Shown here piece by piece: positions 1 through 8,288 of a stretch of DNA of 64,000 nt (its first letter is position 1; each line of letters starts with the position of its first letter). The notes beneath the pieces were generated by a model that worked only from the letters and a program-made list of their open reading frames with translations, had not been told where the DNA came from and did not search any database. The stretch spans positions 1,922,001 through 1,986,000 of the forward strand of contig NZ_CP151076.1 of NCBI RefSeq assembly GCF_038096165.1, written 5' to 3'. The translations under genes were made by a program, and so were the position numbers. The DNA is from Pseudomonas sp. G.S.17 (GTDB lineage Bacteria; Pseudomonadota; Gammaproteobacteria; Pseudomonadales; Pseudomonadaceae).

Positions 1-470
1 ACGGGGAACAATGAAAGGCCAATCGAGGTGATTACCGTGCCGGTCACCAGCGGCGGGAAGAAACGCACGATCTTCGACATGAACGGCGCGATCAACAGGC
101 CAAAGAAACCGGCCGCAATGGTCGCACCGAAAATGCCCGGCATGCCGATCCCCGGCGTTCCGGCCATCACCACCATGCTGCCGACTGCGGCGAAACTGGC
201 GCCCATCATCACTGGCATGCGAATCCCCAACGGGCCGATGCCCAGGGATTGCACGACCGTGGCAATGCCAGCGACCAGCAGGTCGGCGTTGATCAGAAAG
301 GCGATTTCTTCCCGGGACAAGCCGGCGGCCTGACCGATGATCAGCGGCACGGCGATGGCGCCGCCGTACATCAAGAGAACGTGTTGCAGGCCCACCAGGA
401 ACAATTGCAGCAGTGGCAGGGGCTGTCTTGGCGGCGCGGCGGGGATGCGCGCGTGAGTGGACTCGGACAT
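1..470 (-). CDS. NCS2-family purine (urate/xanthine) permease, partial
   Basis: Only the first 156 or so residues are in the window; the gene runs off the left edge. The reading frame starts at the ATG whose complement is at 468-470 and begins MSESTHARIPAAPPRQPLPL. It continues with LQLFLVGLQHVLLMYGGAIA and GQAAGLSREEIAFLINADLL, and ends in FPPLVTGTVITSIGLSLFP, all typical of nucleobase:cation symporter-2 proteins (UraA/XanP/UacT/PbuX type). Several membrane helices are visible. The family imports uracil, xanthine or urate with protons across the inner membrane. Its place directly downstream of urate hydroxylase suggests urate or xanthine as substrate; this is inference. It could be co-transcribed with puuD, though a REP pair lies between them. 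Confidence 0.85.
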   Translation of the reverse strand, partial: MSESTHARIPAAPPRQPLPLLQLFLVGLQHVLLMYGGAIAVPLIIGQAAGLSREEIAFLINADLLVAGIATVVQSLGIGPLGIRMPVMMGASFAAVGSMVVMAGTPGIGMPGIFGATIAAGFFGLLIAPFMSKIVRFFPPLVTGTVITSIGLSLFP

Positions 471-561
471 GCAACACCTCGGATTTTGTTTTTATTTTTA
501 TGGGCAGCGGGGCTGACCGGTACAACGTTTGGATCACGACATCGGGTAAACCGTTGACGAC

Positions 562-651
562 TGTAGGAGCGAATTTATTCGCGAAGAGGCCGGTACATGC
601 ACCGACTGGCGTCAGGCATGACAGTGCATTCGCGAGCAAGCTCGCTCCCAC
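562..651. repeat. REP pair between permease and puuD
   Basis: Two inverted REP-type hairpins face each other. The left one is GTAGGAGCGAATTTATTCGC and the right one is the GCGAGCAAGCTCGCTCCCAC type. The halves are of different dialects (AATTTATT against AGCAAGCT). Confidence 0.8.
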
Positions 652-665
652 CGAGGGGCGTTACC

Positions 666-1955
666 TCAATTAGTCTGCGCCCCTTTATCAATCCATTGCC
701 CCAGCAACTCACGTTCCTGTTGGGTCATCTGGGTGATGTTGCCCAGCGGCATGATTTGCGAAACCACGGCCTGGGCCTGGATACGCGGCGCCAGTTGCTG
801 GATCTGCTGCGGCGTGTCGAACATGATTCCGGCCGGTGCGGTACTGAACAGCGGGCTGGTGGGCTTGGCCGAATGACACACCGCGCAGCGTTCCTGAATC
901 ACGCTGTGCACCTTGTCGAAATCGACACCGGGGCTGGCCTTGGCAACCTCAACCGGCGCGGGCGCAGGTTCGGGCCGGGGTTCGTCATGGCGATAACCGC
1001 CAATGGCCGTACCCGGCAGCGGCTGATAGTCGATCTTCGCTGCTTCCGGTGCTCTTGGCATTTGCGCAGGACCGGTCACGTAGGCCAGACACAACATGCC
1101 GAGGGCTGCGACGGGCAACGTCCAGGCGTATTTATGGCTGTTGTGACGGGTGTTGAAGTAGTGCCGAACCAGCACCGCCAAAACCGCGATCCCGGCCAGG
1201 ATCAACCAGTTGTACTGGCTGCCGTAAGTGCTCGGGAAGTGGTTGCTGATCATGATGAACAGCACCGGCAAGGTGAAATAGTTGTTGTGCCGCGAACGCA
1301 ACAGGCCCTTGGCGGGCAGCGATGGGTCCGGCGTGCGGTTCTCGGCGATGGCCGCTACTAGCGCACGCTGGGCGGGCATGATGATGCGGAATACGTTGCC
1401 GACCATGATCGTGCCGATGATCGCGCCGACATGCAGATAAGCGCCGCGCCCGCTGAATACTTTGCTGAAACCGTAGGCCGCAGCGATCAACAGCACGAAC
1501 AGGATAAAGCCGAGCAGGGCAGGGCGTTTGCCCAACGCCGAGTCGCAGAGAAAGCTGTACACGAACCAGCCGACGAACAACGAACCGAGACCCAGTGCCA
1601 CGCCTTCAAGGCCGGACAGGCTGCTGCCCGGAGCCAGCAGATACAGGGTCGGATTGGCGTAAAACACTACGCACAGCAGCGCGACGCCGGACATCCAGGT
1701 GAAATACGCTTCCCATTTGAACCAGTGCAGGTTGTCGGGCATGGTCGGCGGGGCGAGCTTGTACTTTTCCAGGTGATAGATGCCGCCACCATGAATGGCC
1801 CACAAATCCCCGGACAGACCGTCACGCGGGTTGACCCGGTTGAGGTTGTTTTCCAGCCAGACGAAATAGAAGGACGCGCCGATCCAGGCGATCCCGACAA
1901 TCATGTGAATCCAGCGCACGCTTAGATTCAGCCATTCCATCAAATGTGCTTCCAC
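666..1955 (-). CDS. puuD: Urate hydroxylase PuuD, cytochrome c-linked, membrane bound
   Basis: 429 residues. PuuD oxidises urate to 5-hydroxyisourate and passes the electrons to a cytochrome c instead of making peroxide. The N-terminal part (about 1-320) is the membrane urate oxidase domain, with many hydrophobic helices starting at WLNLSVRWIHMIVGIAWIGA. The C-terminal part is a cytochrome c domain with CAVCH at residues 357-361 and a distal SQIMPLGN as likely methionine ligand. The chosen start is a GTG at 1953-1955 preceded by AAAAGG about ten bases upstream; the ATG six codons in is an alternative. The genes for the next three steps (hiuH, uraD, puuE) are close by, which fixes the role. 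Confidence 0.92.
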   Translation of the reverse strand: MEAHLMEWLNLSVRWIHMIVGIAWIGASFYFVWLENNLNRVNPRDGLSGDLWAIHGGGIYHLEKYKLAPPTMPDNLHWFKWEAYFTWMSGVALLCVVFYANPTLYLLAPGSSLSGLEGVALGLGSLFVGWFVYSFLCDSALGKRPALLGFILFVLLIAAAYGFSKVFSGRGAYLHVGAIIGTIMVGNVFRIIMPAQRALVAAIAENRTPDPSLPAKGLLRSRHNNYFTLPVLFIMISNHFPSTYGSQYNWLILAGIAVLAVLVRHYFNTRHNSHKYAWTLPVAALGMLCLAYVTGPAQMPRAPEAAKIDYQPLPGTAIGGYRHDEPRPEPAPAPVEVAKASPGVDFDKVHSVIQERCAVCHSAKPTSPLFSTAPAGIMFDTPQQIQQLAPRIQAQAVVSQIMPLGNITQMTQQERELLGQWIDKGAQTN

Positions 1956-2015
1956 GGTTTTTACCTTTTGCCTGTCGTCACTACGGACGTTCAGACCCTT
2001 CTCTTATCGCAGCTG

Positions 2016-2142
2016 GCGTGAAAACTACTCCGCTCGGCAATACTGCGTTGAAAACAGGCTCGGACTGCTCATTTAGAAGCCTAAACTCCGCGTCCTCGCC
2101 TGTTTTCGCCTTGTCTTGCCTTCGCTCGCTACGTTTTCACGC
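2016..2142. repeat. ~127 bp inverted-repeat element, copy 1
   Basis: The ends GCGTGAAAAC and GTTTTCACGC are inverted repeats, and the inner arms also pair. A second copy with the same arms but a different inner stem is at 41887-42026. The last bases of allA, including its TGA stop, lie inside this copy, so the element abuts a gene end. Confidence 0.75.
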
Positions 2143-2649
2143 AACCTGCTGGTGGGGGTCGAGAACCAGCCTCTGGCTCTCAGTGAAGAAATGCTCATCG
2201 CAGTTATTGCCAGTTCCACTGCGATCAACCACCAGGAAGTCATCCCGCTTTTCGATCGTCAGCACCGGGTGGTGCCAGACGCCGCGATGGTAATTAACGC
2301 CCTGCCTGCCATTGGAAATGAAGGCGCGGGCCAACTCTGATTCAGGCACATCGCCAAGTGGCGCGACCACGATCAGAAAGGGGTTGCCGAGCAGCGGCAC
2401 GAACGCCTGGCTGCCCAGCGGATGGCGCTCCAGCATGCACAGCGTCAACGGCATTTCCAGCGCCTCGGCGCGGAAGATGCTGATGATCGCCTTGTCATCC
2501 GGCGTTGCGGTTTCCACTTCGGCCAGACGATGAAAACGCATGGTCGAGCCGTTGTTGATCATGAAGTGATCGCTGCCGTCGGTTTCGATGACGTCACCGA
2601 AAGGGGCGAAAGCTTCTTTGGTCAACGGCTCGATGGTCAATGTGCGCAT
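2137..2649 (-). CDS. allA: Ureidoglycolate lyase
   Basis: 170 residues from the ATG at 2647-2649 (MRTLTIEPLTKEAFAPFGDV). The frame is open further upstream, but that part reads through a REP repeat and is not coding. AllA splits ureidoglycolate into glyoxylate and urea, the last step of allantoate breakdown started by the neighbouring allantoicase. Family marks are the FGDVIE start, the FHRLA segment, ERHPLGSQAFVPL, and HRGVWHHPVL toward the C-terminus. Length matches the family. The C-terminal codons run into the 2016-2142 repeat element, which supplies the stop. Confidence 0.93.
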   Translation of the reverse strand: MRTLTIEPLTKEAFAPFGDVIETDGSDHFMINNGSTMRFHRLAEVETATPDDKAIISIFRAEALEMPLTLCMLERHPLGSQAFVPLLGNPFLIVVAPLGDVPESELARAFISNGRQGVNYHRGVWHHPVLTIEKRDDFLVVDRSGTGNNCDEHFFTESQRLVLDPHQQVA

Positions 2650-2695
2650 GTTGGGTCTTCTGTTCTTGAGTTCAATTGATTCCATACTGACGACC

Positions 2696-2786
2696 CGTAG
2701 GACCGGCTTTAGCCGGGAGGGGGTCCACACATTCGATGCAATTGTTGCGTCAGGAATGCCTGCTCCCGGCTAAAGCCGGTCCTGCG
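2696..2786. repeat. REP pair (GTAGGACCGGCTTTAGCCGG dialect)
   Basis: Two inverted copies of the GTAGGACCGGCTTTAGCCGG hairpin separated by about 45 bases, in the gap between alc and allA. Confidence 0.85.
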
Positions 2787-2795
2787 GGTAATCGG

Positions 2796-3791
2796 TCACT
2801 TCGACACTTTACCCAGCACTCGAAGACGACTCACCCCACCATCCGGGAACACATTCAGGCGGATATGGGTGATCGGTCCCAGCGCCTTGATCTGCTCGGC
2901 GAACTCGTGCTCGGCATGCATTTGCAGTTTCTGGCTGGGCAGCAATTCGCGCCAGAACAGGCTCTGGGTTTCGATCTGATTATCGGTGCCGCCCTTGACG
3001 AACGCGCCCTGGATCGAGCAGCTGTCCGGGTAGTTGCCCTTGAAGTGCAAGGTGTCGACGATGACTTTCTCGACTTCCCCGGCATGACCCAGGGCAACGA
3101 TTACCCAGTCATTGCCTGGCGTGCGACGGCGCGCGGTTTCCCAGCCGTCGCCCATGTTCACGCCACGGCCCGGATTGAGGATGTTGCTCATGCGTCCGAA
3201 GTGCTCGTCGGAACAGGCCAGGGCCCGACCGCCGTTGAGCGCCGAGGCCAGATCGACCTGCTCGTTGTCAGCCACCGCCGACCAGTCGCGGAACGGGATG
3301 CCGTAGACCCGCAAACGCGCAACGCCGCCATCAGGGTAGATATTGAAGCGCAAGTGGCTGAACGCCTGATCGTTGCTGATTTCATGGAAGTGATGGCTGT
3401 CGCCGTTCAGTTCCACCGCCGAGAGGATTTCCGTCCACTGGGTGCCGTCATCCGGTTCGCCGGAGGCCAGGAAACAGGCTTCCAGCGACGCCGAAGGCGG
3501 ATAGTTGCCGGTGAAGAACGAGGTGTCGATGTCCACGCCTTTGATCGAGCCAGCAACACCCAGGCGGATCACCGCGCTGTCGTAACCTTCGAAACGTTTG
3601 CGGCGCGACTCCCAGCCGTCCATCCACTTGCCGTTGTCATCGAACACGCCTTCCTTGAACACGGCAGGCGTGGGCTGGAACAAACGGTTGGCGTCGGCGA
3701 ACCAATCGTCGGTGACGGAAATGATTTTGGTGCCCAGGCGCGCATCGGCCAGGTTGACGAATTTTTCGAAGGGTACGGCGTAAGCTTTCAT
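2796..3791 (-). CDS. alc: Allantoicase
   Basis: 331 residues from the ATG at 3789-3791 ([20 protein letters not shown]). Allantoicase hydrolyses allantoate to ureidoglycolate and urea in the cytoplasm. The protein has the family's two tandem jelly-roll halves: [13 protein letters not shown] and [17 protein letters not shown] in the first, and [26 protein letters not shown] and [20 protein letters not shown] in the second. The pattern [15 protein letters not shown] against [16 protein letters not shown] shows the internal duplication. It lies downstream of uraD with a gap of about 60 bases and was probably transcribed with puuE-uraD. Confidence 0.95.
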   Translation of the reverse strand: MKAYAVPFEKFVNLADARLGTKIISVTDDWFADANRLFQPTPAVFKEGVFDDNGKWMDGWESRRKRFEGYDSAVIRLGVAGSIKGVDIDTSFFTGNYPPSASLEACFLASGEPDDGTQWTEILSAVELNGDSHHFHEISNDQAFSHLRFNIYPDGGVARLRVYGIPFRDWSAVADNEQVDLASALNGGRALACSDEHFGRMSNILNPGRGVNMGDGWETARRRTPGNDWVIVALGHAGEVEKVIVDTLHFKGNYPDSCSIQGAFVKGGTDNQIETQSLFWRELLPSQKLQMHAEHEFAEQIKALGPITHIRLNVFPDGGVSRLRVLGKVSK

Positions 3792-3854
3792 TCTTTTTGT
3801 CTGCCTTTTTTCAGTCGGTGGCGTGGGAATGGTCGGTTGCAAAAGTGGTATGCA

Positions 3855-4370
3855 TCACAAGGCCTGCAAACGAAACAGCGCAATCTTGTTGATCTCCACC
3901 AGAGCGCAGGCGAATTCGGTTTCCAGCGGATTGTGAATGCGCGTTTCGAATGCGGCGAGGATCTGATGCCGGTTGCTGCCTTTGACCGCCATGATGAAGG
4001 GGAACGCAAACTTCGCTTTATAGGCGTCGTTCAGCTCGGTGAAGCGCTGGAACTCTTCAGCCGTGCATTGGTGGATCCCGGCGCCCGCTTGTTCGTGGGT
4101 GCTGGCTTCGGTCAGTTGGCCTTGCACGGCGGCTTTGCCGGCAAGGTCCGGGTGAGCGTTGATCAACGCCAGTTGTGCGGCGTGATCAGCACTCAACAGG
4201 ATGTCGCTCATGCGCGCATGCAGCGTCTCGATAACGTCGAGTTCCGCGCCCTGGCCTTTGTCGTAGGCCTGCTCGGCAACCCAAGGCGAATGTTCGTAGA
4301 TGTCGGCGAATGCGCTGACAAAATCTTCGCGGCTCAGGGCCGAGGGTTTGACCGTCTTGAAATGGCTCAC
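3855..4370 (-). CDS. uraD: OHCU decarboxylase
   Basis: 171 residues starting MSHFKTVKPSALSREDFVSA. UraD decarboxylates 2-oxo-4-hydroxy-4-carboxy-5-ureidoimidazoline to S-allantoin. The catalytic histidine is visible in INAHPDLAGKA (H73), followed by the conserved THEQAGAG loop and the FPFIMAVKG strand. Length matches the family. The start codon overlaps the stop of puuE by four bases (ATGA), so the two are translationally coupled and belong to one operon. Confidence 0.95.
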   Translation of the reverse strand: MSHFKTVKPSALSREDFVSAFADIYEHSPWVAEQAYDKGQGAELDVIETLHARMSDILLSADHAAQLALINAHPDLAGKAAVQGQLTEASTHEQAGAGIHQCTAEEFQRFTELNDAYKAKFAFPFIMAVKGSNRHQILAAFETRIHNPLETEFACALVEINKIALFRLQAL

Positions 4371-5302
4371 AGCGCAGCCTCTGTCTGTGGATTGAACGGG
4401 TGTTCGGCGTGCCAGTGGCGAGCAATGTCGACGCGGCGGGTAAACCAGACCTGCTCATGACTTTTTGCATATTCGATAAAGCGCTTGAGCGCAGCAAGTC
4501 GGGCAGGGCGGCCGATCAGGCGGCAATGCAGGCCGATGGAAAGCATCTTCGGCGCTTCGGCGCCCTCGGCGTACAACACGTCGAACGCGTCTTTCAGATA
4601 CTGGAAAAACTGCTCGCCATTGTTGAAACCCTGCACCTGAGTGAAGCGCATGTCATTGGTGTCCAGGGTGTACGGAATCACCAGATGCGCCTTGCCGGTG
4701 GGGTTGTTCGGCTCCCAATACGGCAGGTCGTCGTCATAGGTGTCGCAATCGTAGAGAAATCCGCCTTCCTCCATGACCAGTCGCCGGGTATTCGGGCCGG
4801 TGCGGCCGGTGTACCAGCCCAGCGGACGTTCACCGCTGATCTCGGTGAGGATGCGGATCGCTTCGAGCATGTGCTCGCGCTCCTGGGCCTCGTCCATGTA
4901 CTGATAGTCGATCCAGCGATAACCATGGCTGCAGATTTCATGGCCTGCGGCGACCATGGCGCGGATCACATCCGGATGCCGTTGCGCGGCCATGGCCACC
5001 GCAAAAATCGTCAGCGGAATATCAAATTCCCTGAACAGCTTGAGGATGCGCCACACACCGGCGCGACTGCCGTATTCGTAGAGCGATTCCATGCTCATGT
5101 TGCGCTCGCCCTGCAGCGGTTGCGCGGAGACCATTTCCGAAAGGAAGGCTTCGGACTCCTTGTCGCCATGCAGGATATTGCGTTCGCCGCCTTCCTCGTA
5201 ATTGAGCACAAACGACAAGGCAATACGTGCGTTGCCCGGCCAGTGTGGATGGGGCGGGTTGCTGCCGTAGCCGATCAGGTCGCGTGGGTAGTCAGCGCTC
5301 AC
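4367..5302 (-). CDS. puuE: Allantoinase PuuE, NodB-fold, cofactor-independent type
   Basis: 311 residues. PuuE hydrolyses allantoin to allantoate and belongs to the polysaccharide deacetylase (NodB) fold rather than the metal-dependent amidohydrolases. The chosen start is the GTG at 5300-5302 (MSADYPRDLIGYGSNPPHPH), preceded by GAGGAAG eight bases upstream. A longer reading frame begins at 5347 but lacks a binding site. Signature segments are FVLNYEEGGERNILHGD, GSRAGVWRILKLF, AAGHEICSHGYRWIDYQ and GWYTGRTGPNTRRLV. It overlaps uraD by four bases. Its upstream region is shared with divergent hiuH and carries two copies of a palindromic operator. Confidence 0.95.
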   Translation of the reverse strand: MSADYPRDLIGYGSNPPHPHWPGNARIALSFVLNYEEGGERNILHGDKESEAFLSEMVSAQPLQGERNMSMESLYEYGSRAGVWRILKLFREFDIPLTIFAVAMAAQRHPDVIRAMVAAGHEICSHGYRWIDYQYMDEAQEREHMLEAIRILTEISGERPLGWYTGRTGPNTRRLVMEEGGFLYDCDTYDDDLPYWEPNNPTGKAHLVIPYTLDTNDMRFTQVQGFNNGEQFFQYLKDAFDVLYAEGAEAPKMLSIGLHCRLIGRPARLAALKRFIEYAKSHEQVWFTRRVDIARHWHAEHPFNPQTEAAL

Positions 5303-5379
5303 TGCAGTCTTCCTCGTGTCGGTGTGTCGTATCTCGCAGGGGGGCAATGGTCTTGCCTGCTTTCACTGCGGCGTTGAGA

Positions 5380-5389
5380 TTGTATACAA
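5380..5389. promoter_or_regulatory. Palindromic operator TTGTATACAA (puuE side)
   Basis: Perfect 10-base palindrome about 78 bases upstream of the puuE start, inside ATTGTATACAACTTT. The same core recurs at 5564, 8081 and, with one change, 8289. TTGTATACAA-like sites are typical for GntR/FCD regulators, and one is encoded at 8342. Confidence 0.6.
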
Positions 5390-5563
5390 CTTTGTTTTCA
5401 CTTTGTAACCCTGTTTTTTCGCCTTCCTGATGAGAAGTAACGTTGCAAGAAACTTGCCTGACTGGTCAGGTTCCAGTGAAAAACCTCAACGATATCCTCA
5501 ATTCCCGATAAAACGGTCTACTGTGCCTGCGTATGGATTTCCATTGCGGAAAAGCACTTTTAA

Positions 5564-5573
5564 TTGTGTACAA
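5564..5573. promoter_or_regulatory. Operator TTGTGTACAA (hiuH side)
   Basis: Differs from the 5380 site by one base and shares the flank, giving ATTGTRTACAACTTT at both places in the same orientation. It lies about 100 bases upstream of the hiuH start. Confidence 0.55.
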
Positions 5574-5673
5574 CTTTCTATGAAAGTGTCTTAATCGTGC
5601 CTTGCTCAAATTTTTAAGCACTGTTTTGAGGCGAGCACGACACTTTTATTCACTGATGAGGCGCAGACGAGCA

Positions 5674-6027
5674 ATGGGAAGATTGACGACGCATGTACTG
5701 GACGCTGCACACGGCTGCCCCGGCAGCGCTATCAAGGTCGAACTGTACCGGGTTGAAGGCGAGCGCCTGGACCGGATTGCCAGTACCGTGACCAACAGCG
5801 ATGGCCGTTGCGATGGGCCGTTGTTACAGGGCGATGATTACCGTTCGGGTGTGTATCAGCTGCAATTTCATGCTGGCGATTACTACCGTGCTCGCGGCAC
5901 TGCATTGCCGAATCCGGCCTTTCTGGATGTGGTGGTGTTGCGCTTCGGTATTGACGCGGGTCAGGAGCACTATCACGTACCGCTGTTAATCTCGCCCTAC
6001 AGCTATTCGACCTATCGCGGCAGCTAG
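5674..6027 (+). CDS. hiuH: 5-hydroxyisourate hydrolase (transthyretin-like)
   Basis: 117 residues from the ATG at 5674 (MGRLTTHVLDAAHGCPG). The frame is open from 5602, but the extension is basic and unlike the family, whose members start at this point and are of this length. HiuH opens the ring of 5-hydroxyisourate, the product of PuuD, to give OHCU, the substrate of UraD. The start LTTHVLDAAHGCPG holds the first active-site histidine. The C-terminus HYHVPLLISPYSYSTYRGS is the classic HIUase signature (final YRGS), which separates it from true transthyretins. It is transcribed divergently from puuE and ends in a terminator at 6058-6082. Confidence 0.95.
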   Translation: MGRLTTHVLDAAHGCPGSAIKVELYRVEGERLDRIASTVTNSDGRCDGPLLQGDDYRSGVYQLQFHAGDYYRARGTALPNPAFLDVVVLRFGIDAGQEHYHVPLLISPYSYSTYRGS

Positions 6028-6057
6028 ATCGCCACGACAGGTCCGACGGTTACCTTG

Positions 6058-6082
6058 CCCGCCCACACTGCGGGTTTTTTTT
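6058..6082 (+). terminator. Rho-independent terminator after hiuH
   Basis: Short stem CCCGC (6058-6062) with GCGGG (6070-6074), seven-base loop, followed by eight T. It lies 31 bases after the hiuH stop. Confidence 0.8.
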
Positions 6083-6098
6083 GGTCGGTATTGCGCCT

Positions 6099-6203
6099 TG
6101 TAGGAGGGGACTTGTCCCCGAAAGGCGGTAGCTCAGGCAGCGTTCACCTTGCGGATTATCGTTGTCAGGGCCATCGCATTCGGGGACAAGTCCCCTCCTA
6201 CCG
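6099..6203. repeat. REP pair (GTAGGAGGGGACTTGTCCCC dialect)
   Basis: Inverted hairpins GTAGGAGGGGACTTGTCCCC and its complement flank about 60 bases. It is a different dialect from the REPs beside puuD and alc, and lies next to the broken LysE-type gene. Confidence 0.85.
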
Positions 6204-6232
6204 GTCGTTAGATATTAGGGAGCGGGTTTGAA

Positions 6233-6579
6233 TCAGCGACTCAACAACGAAGCCGCTCCCGCAGTACCAAACAACCCGGCGCAGTTGCCGGTTGACGTGA
6301 TTGCCGCCAGCTTTGCCAGGCCAGGTAAAACAGATACAGGCCGCCGACGATTTTCAGCGCGCTAAACAACTGTTCCGAAGCCAGCAGCAACGCCCCAAGG
6401 CCTAACGCCGAAGCGCTGAGCAAGCACACCGAAGCGAGCACGCCGCCGAGAAACGCCGGATACGAGCGCAGCAGGCCGTAATTCAGGCTGTTGCTGATCA
6501 TCAGCAGCGATAACGGTCCCGGTATCAGAATCACCACCAACGCGGCGCCACTGAACAGCAGCCAGGTTTCCAGGGTCAT
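6233..6579 (-). pseudogene. Truncated LysE/RhtB-family exporter
   Basis: The ATG at 6577-6579 has a good site (GGAG, eight bases upstream) and the start MTLETWLLFSGAALVVILIP is that of a LysE/RhtB amino-acid exporter. The frame holds only about 90 family-like residues (to LYLFYLAWQSWRQS) and stops at 112, where relatives have about 205. Just past this, another frame reads STGNCAGLFGTAGAASLLSR before a stop at 6233-6235, which resembles the last helix of the family. I read this as an internal deletion with loss of frame. The first observation is direct; the deletion model is inference. It lies downstream of the purine permease and beside a REP pair. Confidence 0.65.
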
Positions 6580-6606
6580 GCGGTGTGCTCCTTCAAATGC
6601 TTGGAA

Positions 6607-7953
6607 CTACAGAAAAATAAACTTGGCAATGAAGATCGCGCACAGCACCCACAGGCTGACCGAGATTTCCTTGTGCTTGCCGGTGCCCGCCTTCAGCACC
6701 ACGTAAGTGATGAAGCCCAGTGCAATGCCATCGGCCACGGAAAAGGTCAGCGGCATCATGATCGCCGTGACAATCGCCGGAATGCTGTCGGTGGCTTCGT
6801 CCCAGTTGATATGGGCCATGCCGCCCATCATCAGCATCGCGACATAGATCAGCGCGCCTGCTGTGGCGTAAGCGGGAATCATGCCAGCCAGCGGCGCAAA
6901 AAACATCGCCGCGATAAACAACACGCCCACGGTCACGGCCGTCAGCCCGGTGCGTCCACCTGCTGCAACGCCTGCCGCGCTTTCCACATAACTGGTCACC
7001 GGCGGTACGCCGACCATGGCGCCGAACACACTGGACGCGCTGTCGGCCTTCAATGCCCTGGAGAGGTTTTCGATCTTTCCGTCGGCCCGGACCAGCCCGG
7101 CGCGCTGGGCGACGCCCATCAATGTCCCGGCGGTATCGAACATGTGCACGAACAGAAAGGCCAGCACCACGCTGATCATGCTGACGTTGAACACGCCTTT
7201 GATATCCATCGCCATCCAGGTCGGCGCAAGGCTCGGCGGCGTCGACAAAATGCCCTGATAATGCACCAGCCCCAGACCCCAGCCGGCCAGCGTCACGGCA
7301 ATGATGCTGATCAGGATCGCGCCAAACACCCGGTGGTAACTGAGCACCGCGATCATCAGAAAGCAGATCGCTGCCAGCAACGGCCCCGGCTCGCGCAGGG
7401 AACCGAGCTTGATCAGCGTCGCCGGGCTGTCGACCACAATGCCCGCCGTCTTCAAGCCGATCAGCCCGAGAAACAGGCCAACCCCGGCGCCCATGGCAAA
7501 GCGCAGGCTGACCGGAATGCTGTTGAGCAGCCATTCACGCACCCTGGACAAGGTCAAGAACATGAAAATTACCCCGGAAATAAACACCGCGCCCAGCGCC
7601 GTCTCCCAGTTGTAACCCATGGTGCCGACCACGGTGTAAGTGAAGAACGCATTCAGGCCCATGCCCGGCGCCAGGCCCACTGGCCAGTTGGCGTACAGGC
7701 CCATCAACAGGCAACCCAGGGCTGCCGCGATGCAGGTGGCGACGAATGCTGCGCCGTGGTCGATCCCGGCGTCGGCCATGATGTTCGGGTTGACGAAGAT
7801 GATGTAAGCCATGGTGATGAACGTGGTCATCCCCGCCAGCAGCTCGGTTTTGACGGTGGTGCCGTGCAGGCTCAGTTTGAAAATGCGTTCCAGAAGACCG
7901 CTTCGTGGCGGCGTGAGATCCAGCGGCGTTGCTTCGGATTTGCGGCTTTCCAC
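6607..7953 (-). CDS. AzgA/PbuG-type purine permease
   Basis: 448 residues, a polytopic inner-membrane protein of the hypoxanthine/guanine/adenine branch of NCS2 (COG2252 type). Marks are SLHGTTVKTELLAGMTTFIT, AYIIFVNPNIMADAGID, LMGLYANWPVGLAPGMGLNA and HMFDTAGTLMGVAQRAGLV. I chose the GTG at 7951-7953 (MESRKSEATPLDL), which has GAGGGG seven bases upstream. A TTG five codons earlier would start inside that site and is unlikely. Both operator families of this locus occur upstream (8041 and 8081). It sits between purine catabolic genes and most likely brings in guanine, hypoxanthine or xanthine for GuaD/Xdh. Confidence 0.88.
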   Translation of the reverse strand: MESRKSEATPLDLTPPRSGLLERIFKLSLHGTTVKTELLAGMTTFITMAYIIFVNPNIMADAGIDHGAAFVATCIAAALGCLLMGLYANWPVGLAPGMGLNAFFTYTVVGTMGYNWETALGAVFISGVIFMFLTLSRVREWLLNSIPVSLRFAMGAGVGLFLGLIGLKTAGIVVDSPATLIKLGSLREPGPLLAAICFLMIAVLSYHRVFGAILISIIAVTLAGWGLGLVHYQGILSTPPSLAPTWMAMDIKGVFNVSMISVVLAFLFVHMFDTAGTLMGVAQRAGLVRADGKIENLSRALKADSASSVFGAMVGVPPVTSYVESAAGVAAGGRTGLTAVTVGVLFIAAMFFAPLAGMIPAYATAGALIYVAMLMMGGMAHINWDEATDSIPAIVTAIMMPLTFSVADGIALGFITYVVLKAGTGKHKEISVSLWVLCAIFIAKFIFL

Positions 7954-8040
7954 AGCGGTACCCCTCAAGAATTTTTGTTGTTTTAACCGGCGGCATCAGG
8001 CGGCGCCGTGAGGTGAAGCGTGGCGGGTTTCGTTATTTGT

Positions 8041-8054
8041 TGACCATAAGGTCA
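8041..8054. promoter_or_regulatory. Operator TGACCATAAGGTCA
   Basis: Palindrome TGACC-N4-GGTCA about 90 bases upstream of the purine permease start. It fits the pattern TGAC-N6-GTCA found twice upstream of xdhA (15369-15406). Confidence 0.5.
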
Positions 8055-8080
8055 GAAACTCGCACGAGACGGATTATGCG

Positions 8081-8092
8081 TTTGTATACAAA
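8081..8092. promoter_or_regulatory. Operator TTTGTATACAAA
   Basis: Perfect 12-base palindrome in the gap between the permease and the GntR gene at 8342. Same core as the 5380 site. Confidence 0.6.
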
Positions 8093-8178
8093 TAAAGCAA
8101 ATAATGTTTTTTCTGTTGTATCGAAAATTATCGGGATTGTGTGCATAAGCCAGACGATGCAATGAGCGACTGATCCGT

Positions 8179-8266
8179 GTGGGAGCGAGCTCGCTCGCGA
8201 AGCGATATTTCAGTCTCAAAATTGTTGTGGCCTGACCGTGCTCTTCGCGAGCAAGCTCGCTCCCAC
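8179..8266. repeat. REP pair (GTGGGAGCGAGC dialect)
   Basis: GTGGGAGCGAGCTCGCTCGC and GCGAGCAAGCTCGCTCCCAC inverted about 45 bases apart, inside the control region between permease and regulator. Confidence 0.85.
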
Positions 8267-8288
8267 ATAGCGCGGTTGTTCAACAGAC

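Larger units (their letters stand above)
5303..5673. promoter_or_regulatory. Divergent puuE / hiuH control region
   Basis: 371 bases without a gene between divergent puuE and hiuH. It holds two near-identical operator-like sites, each followed by ACTTT (see 5380 and 5564). The rest is AT-richer than the flanks, as expected for promoters. I did not pick firm -35/-10 boxes. Confidence 0.6.

Noticed and set aside
521..530. TACAACGTTT upstream of the left permease as a further purine operator
   Set aside because: Only half of the palindrome matches; too weak to list.
2736..4460. Long plus-strand frame across alc and uraD, and similar ones opposite puuE, xdhB, ligA and the cco genes
   Set aside because: All are mirror frames of clear enzymes with no binding site and no family likeness.
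8179..8266. Inverted repeats taken as a CRISPR array
   Set aside because: Repeats occur as inverted pairs at gene ends, with no regular spacers and no cas genes; they are REP elements.
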